From positions 62,001-126,000 of the forward strand of contig NZ_QSOC01000002.1 of the NCBI RefSeq assembly GCF_003466125.1: a stretch of 64,000 bases of DNA. Reading direction: 5' to 3'. The notes beneath the pieces are model-generated. The model searched no databases and was not told where the DNA came from. It was given only the letters and a program-made list of their open reading frames with translations. This stretch comes from Collinsella sp. TM10-22. Its GTDB lineage: Bacteria; Actinomycetota; Coriobacteriia; Coriobacteriales; Coriobacteriaceae. Every line of letters starts with the position of its first letter. Within the stretch, counting starts at the first letter, position 1. This document shows positions 36,256-44,409 of the stretch, one piece after another. The translations under genes were made by a program, and so were the position numbers.

Positions 36256-37464
36256 ATGGGAATCGTTCTGTCACATACCACGGCACGCGCTGTATACCAA
36301 ACAGCCAACTCGCTCGCAAGCTACGCGACCGATCCCATACCTATGGAAAAGATCAGGGCGTCTGCGCCGACCACATCCGACCTGGAAGCGGCACGAGCAT
36401 GGCTCAACAGAAAGAATGTCGATTCTGAAAGCATCCATGTGCTGACGTTCTCCAATAATTCCAAAAGGCACCGCAAGGGCTGCATCTGCCACTGCACGCG
36501 CTATACGTTTGATGCAGAAAGCTACCTAGAACTCGAGCCGAACGTCTACATCGTCGATATCAAGCTGTGCGCGTTAGAAGCAACAGCCGACCTCAACCTT
36601 TCGGAGCTCGTTGAGTATTACTTTGAAATCTGCGGCTCCTACGCGCTTGAAACTTCCAACGAAACTCAATATCGCGAGCGCCCGGCCCTAACCAGCGCTG
36701 AAGAGCTCAGAGCCTTCTTTTCAGAGGCGTCGGGGTATCGTGGATCTAATAAAGCCCTTAAGGCACTTTCTTATGTACGCGAAGGCTGTCGCTCCCCACT
36801 CGAAACGGCGTTTGTCATGATGCTGACGATGCCCAAGTCAATGGGTGGCTTAGCCATACGCGCTATCAAAACGGATTATCCGATCCCAGTCCCCAAAAGA
36901 TACGCCGCCCTAACGCGACGGATGGTTTTCTACCTCGACGCGCTGCTCGAGAATTCGATGACCGATATCGAATACAACGGCTTTTACCACGACGAGCCCG
37001 AGCAGCAATCAATTGACGAGGAACGCCGCAACACGCTGCGAAACATGGGATATGCCGTTATCACAGTTAGTCGTCATTCGTTTTTCAAGCAGTCCGCTTT
37101 TAGACGGGTCATGGAAGCGATTCGCATTCGCGAGAAGATCTGGCCTGGTCGACTCCCGGATAACTTCGCCATCCTGCAAGAAACTCTTCGTCAATTTGTC
37201 TTGCGGCGCTACTTCGAATACAGTCGCCGCGTCCTGGAGGCTCTCAAAGAAGAAGAGTCCGCCAAGCGCGAAATTGCAAGCCAATATCCGCAAGCTGATG
37301 ACCCGAGCATCAACGATGTGCCCGAACCCGACGACATGCAACACGTCGGGGCCCTTGCTGAAGAAATCAATGGGCCTTGGGAATGCGACATGTCCGCAAA
37401 AAACGATGAAAACCGCACGGAAGACGACACGATTATTGATCTGATTGAGAATTCACTCTTCTAA
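36256..37464 (+). CDS. Predicted PD-(D/E)XK-like nuclease family protein, member 2
   Basis: About 402 residues from ATG 36256 (MGIVLSHTTARAVYQTANSL); an ATG ten codons earlier is possible, and neither has a clear ribosome site. It shares block order with the protein at 26806: opening IVLSHTTA, then VYIVDIKLCALEATADL and EYYFEICGSYAL, SPLETAFVMMLTMPKSMGGLA, MVFYLDALLENSMTDIEYNG, then RRNTLRNMGYAVITVSRHSF. The D...ExN centre resembles a degenerate nuclease site, so it may be inactive. The last 70 residues are acidic and polar. It lies between two copies of one inverted-repeat element. Function unknown. Confidence 0.55.
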   Translation: MGIVLSHTTARAVYQTANSLASYATDPIPMEKIRASAPTTSDLEAARAWLNRKNVDSESIHVLTFSNNSKRHRKGCICHCTRYTFDAESYLELEPNVYIVDIKLCALEATADLNLSELVEYYFEICGSYALETSNETQYRERPALTSAEELRAFFSEASGYRGSNKALKALSYVREGCRSPLETAFVMMLTMPKSMGGLAIRAIKTDYPIPVPKRYAALTRRMVFYLDALLENSMTDIEYNGFYHDEPEQQSIDEERRNTLRNMGYAVITVSRHSFFKQSAFRRVMEAIRIREKIWPGRLPDNFAILQETLRQFVLRRYFEYSRRVLEALKEEESAKREIASQYPQADDPSINDVPEPDDMQHVGALAEEINGPWECDMSAKNDENRTEDDTIIDLIENSLF

Positions 37465-37483
37465 AGTCAATCTCTGCGGATGT

Positions 37484-37705
37484 CCACCTACATTTTTCGA
37501 CTTATTCGGCCGCCGATGTGCCGGATTTGCCGCGGCAATGCTCAATATAACTTTAGATAAAACTGATTCTGCAGGAACTCCCGTAGAGAAAGAACTGATT
37601 CTCACGGTATTTAACAAGATAAAGTACAAATATGAACAGTTCTAATGCTTCTCGAGGCGGCTATCTTAGCATACTGGCCGAACATCTCAAAATATGTTGG
37701 CGAGC
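37484..37705. repeat. MITE-like element with CCACCTACATTTTTCGA end, copy 2
   Basis: Left end CCACCTACATTTTTCGACTT continuing to ATTCGGCC. Right end GGCCGAACATCTCAAAATAT continuing to GTTGGCGAGC. The 222-bp element is AT-rich inside and starts 20 bases after the stop of the nuclease-like gene. Confidence 0.65.
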
Positions 37706-37779
37706 ATTGCGTCGATGCATCCCAACCCACAGAAAATCGCAGAGGCGGCAAGCAGCCATCGAAATTATCGCAAATTGTA

Positions 37780-37807
37780 TTGACATGTGAACATGCGATC
37801 ATATAAT
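37780..37807 (+). promoter_or_regulatory. Promoter of the metal-efflux unit, with operator in the spacer
   Basis: Consensus -35 TTGACA (37780-37785) and -10 TATAAT (37802-37807) are 16 bases apart. The spacer contains TGAACATGCGATCATA, a diverged form of the operator at 37820, so repressor binding would block RNA polymerase. Confidence 0.8.
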
Positions 37808-37819
37808 CGGAAGTAAGTT

Positions 37820-37839
37820 ATATGAGCGCGTGTTCATAT
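37820..37839 (+). promoter_or_regulatory. ArsR/SmtB-type operator 1
   Basis: The imperfect palindrome ATATGAGCGCGTGTTCATAT sits just before arsR. The same motif, GTATGAGCGAGTGTTCATAC, precedes the ATPase gene at 38559. Its form, TATGANC..GNTCATA, resembles sites of SmtB/CadC-type metal sensors. Confidence 0.8.
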
Positions 37840-37853
37840 GAAAGGATATTGCA

Positions 37854-38219
37854 ATGAGCATCCGCGTTGATGAAACGAAACCCGACATCGAGGCCACCGA
37901 ACCCGCAATCCCCACCACCTGCTCGCCCGAGGACCTTCCCGACGAGGAACTTCTCTACGACCTCGCCGACCTGTTCAAGGTCTTCAGCGACACCACGCGC
38001 ATCAAGATCCTCTATGCCCTCATGGGCCGCGAGCTCTGCGTGGCAGACATCGCCGAAGCGACCGAAACCTCGCAGTCCGCGGTGTCGCATCAGCTGCGTA
38101 CACTCAAGCAGTCGCACCTGGTTAAATTCCGGCGCGACGGGCGCAATATCCTATACTCGCTCGCCGACGACCACGTCTACACCATGCTCAACCAGGGCAT
38201 GAGCCACATCTGCGAATAG
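37854..38219 (+). CDS. ArsR/SmtB-family metal-sensing repressor
   Basis: A 121-residue winged-helix protein: LADLFKVFSDTTRIKILYAL, the DNA-reading helix ETSQSAVSHQLRTLKQ and wing FRRDGRNILYSL. The C-terminal helix DDHVYTMLNQGMSHICE carries Asp/His residues placed like the alpha-5 zinc site of SmtB, and ELCVAD like the alpha-3 region. It likely releases DNA when zinc, cadmium or a similar ion binds. It lies first in the unit with an HMA protein and a P1B-ATPase, with matching operators before it and before the ATPase, so it probably controls both. Confidence 0.9.
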   Translation: MSIRVDETKPDIEATEPAIPTTCSPEDLPDEELLYDLADLFKVFSDTTRIKILYALMGRELCVADIAEATETSQSAVSHQLRTLKQSHLVKFRRDGRNILYSLADDHVYTMLNQGMSHICE

Positions 38220-38282
38220 CGACTAACCACGGTACCAGCGCGGCCTGCACCCAAGCCGCAAATACAGGGAAAGGAACCCACC

Positions 38283-38501
38283 ATGAAAAAGCAGTTTAAG
38301 CTCGATGAGATCGACTGCGCCAACTGCGCGCGTAAGCTTCAGGACGAGCTGGCCAAGCTCGAGGGCGTCAAGTCCGTTTCGGTCAACTTTATGACCCAGA
38401 AGCTAACGCTCGAGGCCGATGAAGCCGAGTTCGACGAGGTCCTCGACCGCGTTGTGGAGTTCACCGCCGACGCCGAGCCGGACTGCGAGATCATTCTCTA
38501 G
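38283..38501 (+). CDS. Heavy-metal-associated (HMA) domain protein
   Basis: A 72-residue single ferredoxin-like metal-binding domain, MKKQFKLDEIDCANCARKLQ, with the metal cysteines C12 and C15. It would bind soft or transition metal ions and pass them to the ATPase encoded next, which lacks such a domain itself. The acidic-residue pair before CANC favours zinc or cadmium over copper. ATG 38283 with GGAAAGGAA upstream. Confidence 0.9.
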   Translation: MKKQFKLDEIDCANCARKLQDELAKLEGVKSVSVNFMTQKLTLEADEAEFDEVLDRVVEFTADAEPDCEIIL

Positions 38502-38558
38502 CCCAGGTTTACGCCAACACGCAAGGCCGCGCTTGCCGCGGCCTTTGCTCGCGAAATT

Positions 38559-38578
38559 GTATGAGCGAGTGTTCATAC
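38559..38578 (+). promoter_or_regulatory. ArsR/SmtB-type operator 2
   Basis: Palindrome GTATGAGCGAGTGTTCATAC, 23 bases before the ATPase start, near-identical to the operator at 37820. It suggests a second repressed promoter for the ATPase. Confidence 0.8.
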
Positions 38579-38601
38579 ATTCAAATGGGAGGATACGAGT
38601 C

Positions 38602-40554
38602 ATGGCCACCGCCGACCCCAAGAAGAAAAAGAAGAAGCGCAAGAAAAAAGAGTCACTCGAGCATAAGCGCAACCGCATCCTGGTAGCGCTGGGCATTTTT
38701 GCCGTGGTGTACGCCCTCGATGAGCTCGGCACCCTCACTGCCGCATTCGGCACCCCGGGCGACATCTACGCCAGCTTTGTGCTGTTCCTCGTGCCGTTTT
38801 TGATTGCCGGCTACGACGTACTGCAAAAGGCATTCAATAACATCCGCCGCGGCAAGGCCTTCGACGAGAGCTTCCTCATGGCCGTCGCGACCATCGGCGC
38901 GTTTGCCATGGTGCTCTTCCCCGACACCGATCCGCACATGGCCGAAGGCGCCGCCGTCATGCTGTTCTACCAGGTCGGCGAGCTGTTCCAGGCATACGCC
39001 GTGGGTAAGAGCCGTAAATCGATCAGCGCCATGATGGACATCGCACCCGACTACGCCAACGTCGAACAACCCGACGGCACACTCGAACAGGTCTTCCCCG
39101 ATGACATCGCCGTCGGCACCGTCATCGTGGTCAAGCCCGGCGAGCGCGTGCCCATCGACGGCGTCATCGTCGAAGGCGAAACCCAGCTCGACACCGCCGC
39201 CCTTACCGGTGAGTCGGTCCCCCGCCCGGCCAAAACCGGAGACGATATCATCAGCGGCTGCATCAACATGACGGGGCTCATCCACGTGCGCACCACCAAG
39301 CCCTTTGGCGAGTCCACCGTCGCGCGCGTCCTGGAGCTCGTAGAAAACGCCAGCGAAAAGAAGGCGCGCACCGAGAACTTCATCACGCGCTTTGCCCGCA
39401 TCTACACGCCCGCCGTCACCGGCGCTGCCGCGGTACTCGCGCTCGGCGGCGGCTTGGTCACCGGCGCCTGGTCCGACTGGATCCTGCGCGGCCTGACCTT
39501 CCTGGTCGTCAGCTGCCCGTGCGCGCTCGTGATCAGCGTGCCGCTGAGCTTCTTTGGCGGCATCGGCGGCGCGTCCAAGCTGGGCGTTCTCATCAAGGGT
39601 TCTAATTACCTCGAGACGCTCGCCGACGTGGACACCGTCGTCTTTGACAAGACGGGCACCCTCACCAACGGCACGTTCTCGGTGGTCGCGGTACACCCCG
39701 AGGCCGGCTATACCGAGCAGTCGTTGCTCGAAGTCGCAGCCCTTGCTGAGTCGTTCTCCGATCACCCCATCGCGCAGTCCGTACGTGTCGCCTACCAGGG
39801 CGAGGTCGACCCCAAGCGCGTAAGCGACTCCACCAACGACGCGGGCCATGGCGTGACGGCAACCATCGACGGCAAGCACGTCGTCGTTGGCAACGCAAAG
39901 ATGCTCGCCGCGGCCGGAGTCGAAGCGCCCGATTGCGAGGTCGTCGGCACGATTCTGCATGTGCTCGTTGACGGCGTGTACGCCGGCCACATCGTGATTG
40001 CAGACACCGTCAAGGCCGATGCCGAGCAGACGATCAGCGACCTGCACGCCGCCGGCGTCAAGCGCACCGTCATGCTCACGGGCGACCGCGAGGAAGTGGC
40101 TGCTGCGGTGGCCAAGCAGCTCTGCCTCGACGAGTTCCACGCGCAGCTGCTGCCGGGCGACAAGGTCGAGCGCGTTGAAGCGCTGATCGCGGCCGAAAGC
40201 GGCAAGGGCAAGCTCGCCTTTGTCGGCGACGGTATCAACGACGCGCCTGTGCTTACGCGAGCCGACGTCGGAATAGCCATGGGCGCCATGGGCTCCGACG
40301 CTGCGATCGAGGCGGCGGATGTCGTGCTGATGGATGACAAGCCGTCCAACATCGCCCGCGCGATCCGCGTGGCTCGCAAGACCATGTCGATTGTTTGGCA
40401 GAACATCATCTTTGCGCTGGGTATTAAGCTGCTGATCCTTGTGCTCGCGGCGCTCGGCATCGCCAACATGTGGCTCGCTGTCTTTGGCGACGTGGGCGTG
40501 GCGATCATCGCTATCCTGAACACCATGCGCGCGATGGGTGTCAAGAACCTGTAG
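38602..40554 (+). CDS. P1B-type heavy-metal-translocating ATPase (Zn/Cd efflux type)
   Basis: 650 residues from ATG 38602, eight bases after GGGAGGA. The N-terminus is a lysine-rich tail (KKKKKKRKKK) in place of an HMA domain. The membrane metal site SCPCALVISVPL has C305-P-C307; the phosphorylated aspartate is D349 in DKTGTLTNG; SDHPIAQS and GDGINDAPVLTRADVGIAMG complete the P-type core. It exports zinc, cadmium or lead using ATP. The separate 72-residue HMA protein probably supplies the missing metal-binding domain. Normal length for the ZntA/CadA group without extra domains. Confidence 0.92.
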   Translation: MATADPKKKKKKRKKKESLEHKRNRILVALGIFAVVYALDELGTLTAAFGTPGDIYASFVLFLVPFLIAGYDVLQKAFNNIRRGKAFDESFLMAVATIGAFAMVLFPDTDPHMAEGAAVMLFYQVGELFQAYAVGKSRKSISAMMDIAPDYANVEQPDGTLEQVFPDDIAVGTVIVVKPGERVPIDGVIVEGETQLDTAALTGESVPRPAKTGDDIISGCINMTGLIHVRTTKPFGESTVARVLELVENASEKKARTENFITRFARIYTPAVTGAAAVLALGGGLVTGAWSDWILRGLTFLVVSCPCALVISVPLSFFGGIGGASKLGVLIKGSNYLETLADVDTVVFDKTGTLTNGTFSVVAVHPEAGYTEQSLLEVAALAESFSDHPIAQSVRVAYQGEVDPKRVSDSTNDAGHGVTATIDGKHVVVGNAKMLAAAGVEAPDCEVVGTILHVLVDGVYAGHIVIADTVKADAEQTISDLHAAGVKRTVMLTGDREEVAAAVAKQLCLDEFHAQLLPGDKVERVEALIAAESGKGKLAFVGDGINDAPVLTRADVGIAMGAMGSDAAIEAADVVLMDDKPSNIARAIRVARKTMSIVWQNIIFALGIKLLILVLAALGIANMWLAVFGDVGVAIIAILNTMRAMGVKNL

Positions 40555-40570
40555 CGTTCGTGGGCTGTCC

Positions 40571-40697
40571 GGCCGGGACCGGGCTTGGTTTTGAAAACGT
40601 CCTCGCGCATGAGGCCCGTCTTTCCTGCTCCTACGGAGCAACGGAAAGACGGGCCTCGCGCTGCGGAGTGTTTTCAAAACCAAGCCCGGTCCCGGCC
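40571..40697. other. Very long palindromic structure (55-nt arms)
   Basis: The left arm 40571-40625 and right arm 40643-40697 pair perfectly over 28 bases at the outside (GGCCGGGACCGGGCTTGG and on) and 15 bases at the inside (GAGGCCCGTCTTTCC), separated by a symmetric 12-base internal loop. The centre holds a further hairpin TGCTCC-TAC-GGAGCA. No coding frame is evident. It could be a structured RNA, a terminator or a mobile repeat. Confidence 0.8.
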
Positions 40698-40971
40698 TGC
40701 ATTGACACAGCTGGCGGTTCTTGGGCATCGCTTGCTGGCGAGGTTCCTTGTCTGAGTTGAATTTGGTTGGCGGGACCTTTCGTCCCGGCCGCTGTCCCGC
40801 GCCTTCGGCGCGGGAGACGCGTCTCTTTGGGATGGAAGGGCGGCGCTGCTGAAAGGATGCTACATCCCGACAGGTTTACTGTGGACTCGGAGAAAGTCCC
40901 TTCTGCTAGAAGTCTCTATCCCCTTTTCGCTGGTTCGCGCTTTGCGCGAACTCCGCGCTACTGAGGACCTG
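40698..40971. other. Noncoding hairpin-rich stretch between the ATPase gene and the DtxR-type gene
   Basis: 274 bases with no credible gene. Hairpins: CGGGACC-TTT-CGTCCCG at 40771-40787, TCCCGCGCC-TTC-GGCGCGGGA at 40795-40815, overlapped by the palindrome GAGACGCGTCTC at 40814-40825, and GTTCGCGC-TTT-GCGCGAAC at 40933-40951. Together with the long palindrome before it, this looks like one structured region. Confidence 0.65.
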
Positions 40972-41361
40972 TTAGGATTCCGTTGTTGAGTTCGACGTCT
41001 CTTCCCTGGCGAGCATAGCCCTCAGCTTCTCGAAGCTTTCCTCACTCAGGCAGTGCTCCATGTAGCAGCCCTCTTGCGACGCGACCTCAGCCGAAACACC
41101 CGCATCCTCCAGCAGCCCCACGAAAAAGCAGTGACGCTCCCACATTTGGCGAGCGACCTCCAGACCACGCTCCGTCAGATGAACGTCGCGCTTGCCCATT
41201 TCGACATAGCCGTTGCTTTCCAGCGTCGCCATGGCCTTGGAAACGCTCGCCTTGGTTACGCCGAGGTACTCCGCGACGTCGATCGAGCGCACGATGCCCT
41301 GACGTTCCGACAGAACGTAGATCGATTCGAGATAGTCTTCTCCGGATTCACGTAGGGCCAT
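40972..41361 (-). CDS. DtxR/MntR-family metal-dependent regulator
   Basis: About 129 residues from ATG 41361 (MALRESGEDYLESIYVLSE). The DtxR winged helix is SIDVAEYLGVTKASVSKAM, followed by LTERGLEVARQMWERHCFFV and YMEHCLSEESFEKL, the dimerisation and metal-binding region. It lacks the SH3-like third domain, as in MntR. Likely represses manganese or iron transport genes with metal bound. It sits alone; the palindromes upstream at 41387-41468 could be its own sites. The ArsP_2-like exporter at 33475 is a possible distant target. Confidence 0.88.
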   Translation of the reverse strand: MALRESGEDYLESIYVLSERQGIVRSIDVAEYLGVTKASVSKAMATLESNGYVEMGKRDVHLTERGLEVARQMWERHCFFVGLLEDAGVSAEVASQEGCYMEHCLSEESFEKLRAMLAREETSNSTTES

Positions 41362-41386
41362 GGGCCGCCTTTCGCGATGATTGCTA

Positions 41387-41468
41387 GTTAGCCGTTGGAT
41401 ACTTTCCACGGCTTACTTTACCGCAAAAGTTGCCCATGTCTTACTACTTTACCTAAAAGTTAGCCGTG
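41387..41468. promoter_or_regulatory. Putative DtxR-type operator region
   Basis: An inverted repeat GTTAGCCGT / ACGGCTTAC spans 41387-41416, and a further AGTTAGCCGTG lies at 41458-41468. The half-site TTAGCC is like those of DtxR/IdeR boxes. It lies just upstream of the DtxR-type gene. Confidence 0.4.
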
Positions 41469-41567
41469 TTTCACAAAACGTGCGGGATGAAACAAAATGG
41501 GAACGCCCCGCAAGGAGTGTCCCCAGCTGCCGGCAGAAAAGGACCGTCCCCAAGTGCCGAGCCGCAG

Positions 41568-42338
41568 CTATAGCAGCCCAAAGTGCTTTGCGGCGTTGTA
41601 AATTCCGTCGTCGTCCACGGCGGTTGTCACGTAGGTTGCTGCTGCCTTCACGGTGTCCTGCGCGTTGCCCATGGCCACACTCGTGCCCACGGCGGCAAAC
41701 ATCGACAGGTCGTTCTCGCCGTCGCCAAAGGCAATCGCCTCGCTCGCGTCGATACCAAGCCGCTCGAGCGTCGCCGCCACGCCCAGGTCCTTGCCGCCGT
41801 TAGCGGGAATAATGTCGCAGAACAGGTCGCACCAGCGCGTGGTGAGCGAATGCGACACGGCGTCGGTCACGATATGTTCGTCGGCCGGGTCCACAAAGGC
41901 GCAGAACTGGTAGACCGGTGCGTCAAAGGCGTGCTCAAACGGCTCCTCGTGGTAGACGATTCCCGCGTTGCTGCCAGCCGTCACCACGCGCTCGGACAGG
42001 CGGTTCACAAACGAGTTCTCGCCCTGCATGCACAGCGAGTCGTAGCGCCCCTGCGCCACCTGGTCCACAATCACCGCAACGTCGTCCGGATCGATCGGGC
42101 AGCTGCGGTAAACTCCCTCGGCATCAAAGCAGTGCTGGCCCGAAAGCGTAATGTACGCATCCCAGCCCAGGTCGAACAGCCAGTCCGGCATCTGGTAGGT
42201 CGGACGGCCCGTGGCGATCACGCACGCAATCCCCTGCTCGCGAAAGCTGTCGAGCACCTGCTGCGCCGACGCCGGAATCCGGTGGGTCTTAAAGCTCAGC
42301 AGCGTACCGTCGATATCGAAAAACGCGGCTTTGATCAT
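41568..42338 (-). CDS. Cof-type HAD-IIB hydrolase
   Basis: A 256-residue HAD phosphatase: AAFFDIDGTLLSF (motif I, D8 and D10), VIATGRPTYQM (motif II), and AIAFGDGENDLSMFAAVG (motif IV), with a C2 cap between. It dephosphorylates sugar phosphates, nucleotides or flavin precursors; the substrate is unknown. ATG 42338. It lies seven bases after the ABC-F gene, so the two may be co-transcribed. Confidence 0.92.
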   Translation of the reverse strand: MIKAAFFDIDGTLLSFKTHRIPASAQQVLDSFREQGIACVIATGRPTYQMPDWLFDLGWDAYITLSGQHCFDAEGVYRSCPIDPDDVAVIVDQVAQGRYDSLCMQGENSFVNRLSERVVTAGSNAGIVYHEEPFEHAFDAPVYQFCAFVDPADEHIVTDAVSHSLTTRWCDLFCDIIPANGGKDLGVAATLERLGIDASEAIAFGDGENDLSMFAAVGTSVAMGNAQDTVKAAATYVTTAVDDDGIYNAAKHFGLL

Positions 42339-42344
42339 TCTCGC

Positions 42345-44204
42345 TTACTCCTCGCCCTCGAGCTTTTCGCTCGCCTCGAGCCACGCCATCTCCAGCTCGT
42401 CCATGGCGGCGTGAGCCTCGTCGATCTTTGCCTGCTGCTCGCCGAGCGCCGTGTAGTTGGTGGGATCGACCTGGGCCATCGCGGCCTCGGCCTCCTCAAC
42501 GCGAGCGCGCTGCGTCTCCATCTTGCGCTCGAGCGAGCTCACCTCGCGGCGGAGCTTCTGACGTTCGGCGTTGGAAAGGCCATTGGGCTGCCCGCTCGTC
42601 TTGGGCTTTTCGGCCGCAGCTGCCGCGGCACCGGTGTCAAACGTGCCGGTCTTGGCGCTCGGCGCGCCCACGGGCTCGCCCTCGGCGGTAGCGTTGCACA
42701 GGCGCAGGTACTGGTCCACGCCACCGGGCATATGCGTCAGGTGGCCGTCGAGCAGCGCCCACTGTTGGTCGGTCACGCGCTCCATCAAAAAGCGGTCGTG
42801 CGTCACCAGGATCAACGTGCCGGGCCAGCCGTCGAGCAGGTCCTCGACAATCGCGAGCATGTCGGTATCCAGGTCGTTGCCGGGCTCGTCCAGGATGAGC
42901 ACGTTGGGTTCGTCCAGGATTGTCAGCAGCAGCGACAGGCGACGGCGCTGGCCGCCCGAAAGATCGCCGATGCGGCTCCAGAGCTGCTGCGTCGTAAAGC
43001 CCAGACGCTCGCAGAGCTTCTCGGGCGAAGTCTCCTTGCCGTCGATGACGTAGTACTTCTTATAGTTGCTGAGCACCTCGCGAATCGTGTCGCCCATGAA
43101 GGGCTCGAGCTCCTCGAGCTGCTGCGACAGCACGCCAAAGCGCACTGTCTGGCCAATCTTCACGCGGCCGCGCGTGGGCGCAATTTTGCCCTGGATCACA
43201 TCAAGCAGCGTCGACTTGCCAGCGCCATTCTCGCCCAAAAGACCATAGCGGTCGCCCGCACCAATGAACCAGGTCACGTCGGAGAGTACCTGCTTGGGCG
43301 CGCCATCGACATCCGCATAGCCGGCATCCACGTCGACCACGTCGATAACCTGCTTGCCCAGACGGCTCACCGCCAGGCGCTTGAGCTCCAGCTCGTCGCG
43401 CACGGGCGGCACGTCGGCGATGAGCTCGCGAGCGGCATCCACGCGAAACTTGGGCTTGGTGGAACGCGCCTGGGCGCCGCGGCTCAGCCACGCGAGCTCC
43501 TTACGCGCCATGTTGCGACGGCGCTCCTCGGTGACTGCGGCCATGCGGTCGCGCTCCACGCGCTGCAGGATATATGCGGAGTAGCCGCCCTCGAAGGGGT
43601 CGACCTGGCCGTCGTGGACCTCCCACATGCTGGTGCAGACCTCGTCCAAGAACCAGCGGTCGTGCGTGACCACGAGCATCGCGCCCTGACCACGCTGCCA
43701 GCGAGCCTTTAAGTGACGCGCGAGCCAGTTGATGGTACGCATGTCCAGGTGGTTGGTGGGCTCGTCGAGCATGAGCACGTCGTAGTCGCCAATCAGCAGG
43801 CGCGCGAGGTCCACGCGACGGCGCTGGCCGCCCGAGAGCTCGCCCACCGTGCCCTCCCAGGGCACATCGCTAATGAGGCCGGCGAGGATCTGGCGCGTAC
43901 GGGGGCTCGAAGCCCACTCGTACTCCGGTGTGTCGCCAACGACGGCATGGTGCACTGTGTCGGTATCGACCAGGTCGTCCTTTTGGCCGAGCAGGCCGAT
44001 CGTGGTGCCGCGGCGATGCGTCACGCGGCCGTCGTCGGGCTCCAGCGTGCCGGCGAGCACGCTCAGCAGCGTCGACTTGCCGTCGCCGTTTTTGCCGACG
44101 ATACCAATGCGGTCGCCCTCGCCCACGCCGAGCGTCACGCTATCGAAAATATGCTTGGTGGGAAACTCTAGGCTGACGGAATCGCATCCCAAAAGAATCG
44201 CCAT
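42345..44204 (-). CDS. ABC-F family ATPase
   Basis: About 619 residues from ATG 44204, eight bases after AAGGAG; an upstream frame to 44360 is not family sequence. Two ATPase domains: KNGDGKSTLL and LSGGQRRRVDLAR in the first, ENGAGKSTLLDVI and LSGGQRRRLSLLL in the second, with the ABC-F linker between. The C-terminal 80 residues form a coiled coil (EVSSLERKMETQRARVEEAE). No membrane helices. ABC-F proteins bind the ribosome and act in translation or in resistance to ribosome-targeting drugs. The Uup-like coiled-coil end favours a housekeeping role. Confidence 0.9.
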   Translation of the reverse strand: MAILLGCDSVSLEFPTKHIFDSVTLGVGEGDRIGIVGKNGDGKSTLLSVLAGTLEPDDGRVTHRRGTTIGLLGQKDDLVDTDTVHHAVVGDTPEYEWASSPRTRQILAGLISDVPWEGTVGELSGGQRRRVDLARLLIGDYDVLMLDEPTNHLDMRTINWLARHLKARWQRGQGAMLVVTHDRWFLDEVCTSMWEVHDGQVDPFEGGYSAYILQRVERDRMAAVTEERRRNMARKELAWLSRGAQARSTKPKFRVDAARELIADVPPVRDELELKRLAVSRLGKQVIDVVDVDAGYADVDGAPKQVLSDVTWFIGAGDRYGLLGENGAGKSTLLDVIQGKIAPTRGRVKIGQTVRFGVLSQQLEELEPFMGDTIREVLSNYKKYYVIDGKETSPEKLCERLGFTTQQLWSRIGDLSGGQRRRLSLLLTILDEPNVLILDEPGNDLDTDMLAIVEDLLDGWPGTLILVTHDRFLMERVTDQQWALLDGHLTHMPGGVDQYLRLCNATAEGEPVGAPSAKTGTFDTGAAAAAAEKPKTSGQPNGLSNAERQKLRREVSSLERKMETQRARVEEAEAAMAQVDPTNYTALGEQQAKIDEAHAAMDELEMAWLEASEKLEGEE

Positions 44205-44265
44205 ATGCCCTGCTCCTTCGTAGAAATTCAACGTTGTCCATGATAGCAGCGAGCCCCACCCCAAA

Positions 44266-44298
44266 CCACCACGAAGGTGCCTGTCCCCTTTGTGGTGG
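44266..44298. repeat. REP-like palindrome with GGTGCCTGTCCCC core, copy 2
   Basis: CCACCACGAAGGTGCCTGTC continuing to CCCTTTGTGGTGG. It is the inverted form of the repeat at 31314-31346 with few changes. Confidence 0.75.
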
Positions 44299-44315
44299 TC
44301 GATTCGGTCGCAGAG

Positions 44316-44354
44316 CAAAAAGGCGGGCCATCTCGCAAAAGAGATGACCCGCCT
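44316..44354 (-). terminator. Intrinsic terminator of the pst operon
   Basis: On the minus strand, GAGGCGGGTCATCTC pairs with GAGATGGCCCGCC around TTTTGC and is followed by TTTTTG. It lies 55 bases after the pstB stop. Confidence 0.85.
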
Positions 44355-44409
44355 CTCCAATCAGTCCCACGGCAACCATGGCCGCCACGGGCCTCAAGCA
44401 TGTCCCGGA

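Noticed and set aside
38653..40728. A 691-codon open frame antisense to the metal ATPase gene
   Set aside because: High-GC shadow frame: low-complexity His/Gly/Arg-rich translation, no ribosome site, and the sense strand encodes a complete P1B-ATPase.
41583..43712. A 709-codon open frame antisense to the HAD and ABC-F genes
   Set aside because: It spans two genuine genes on the other strand and shows no domain; a composition effect.
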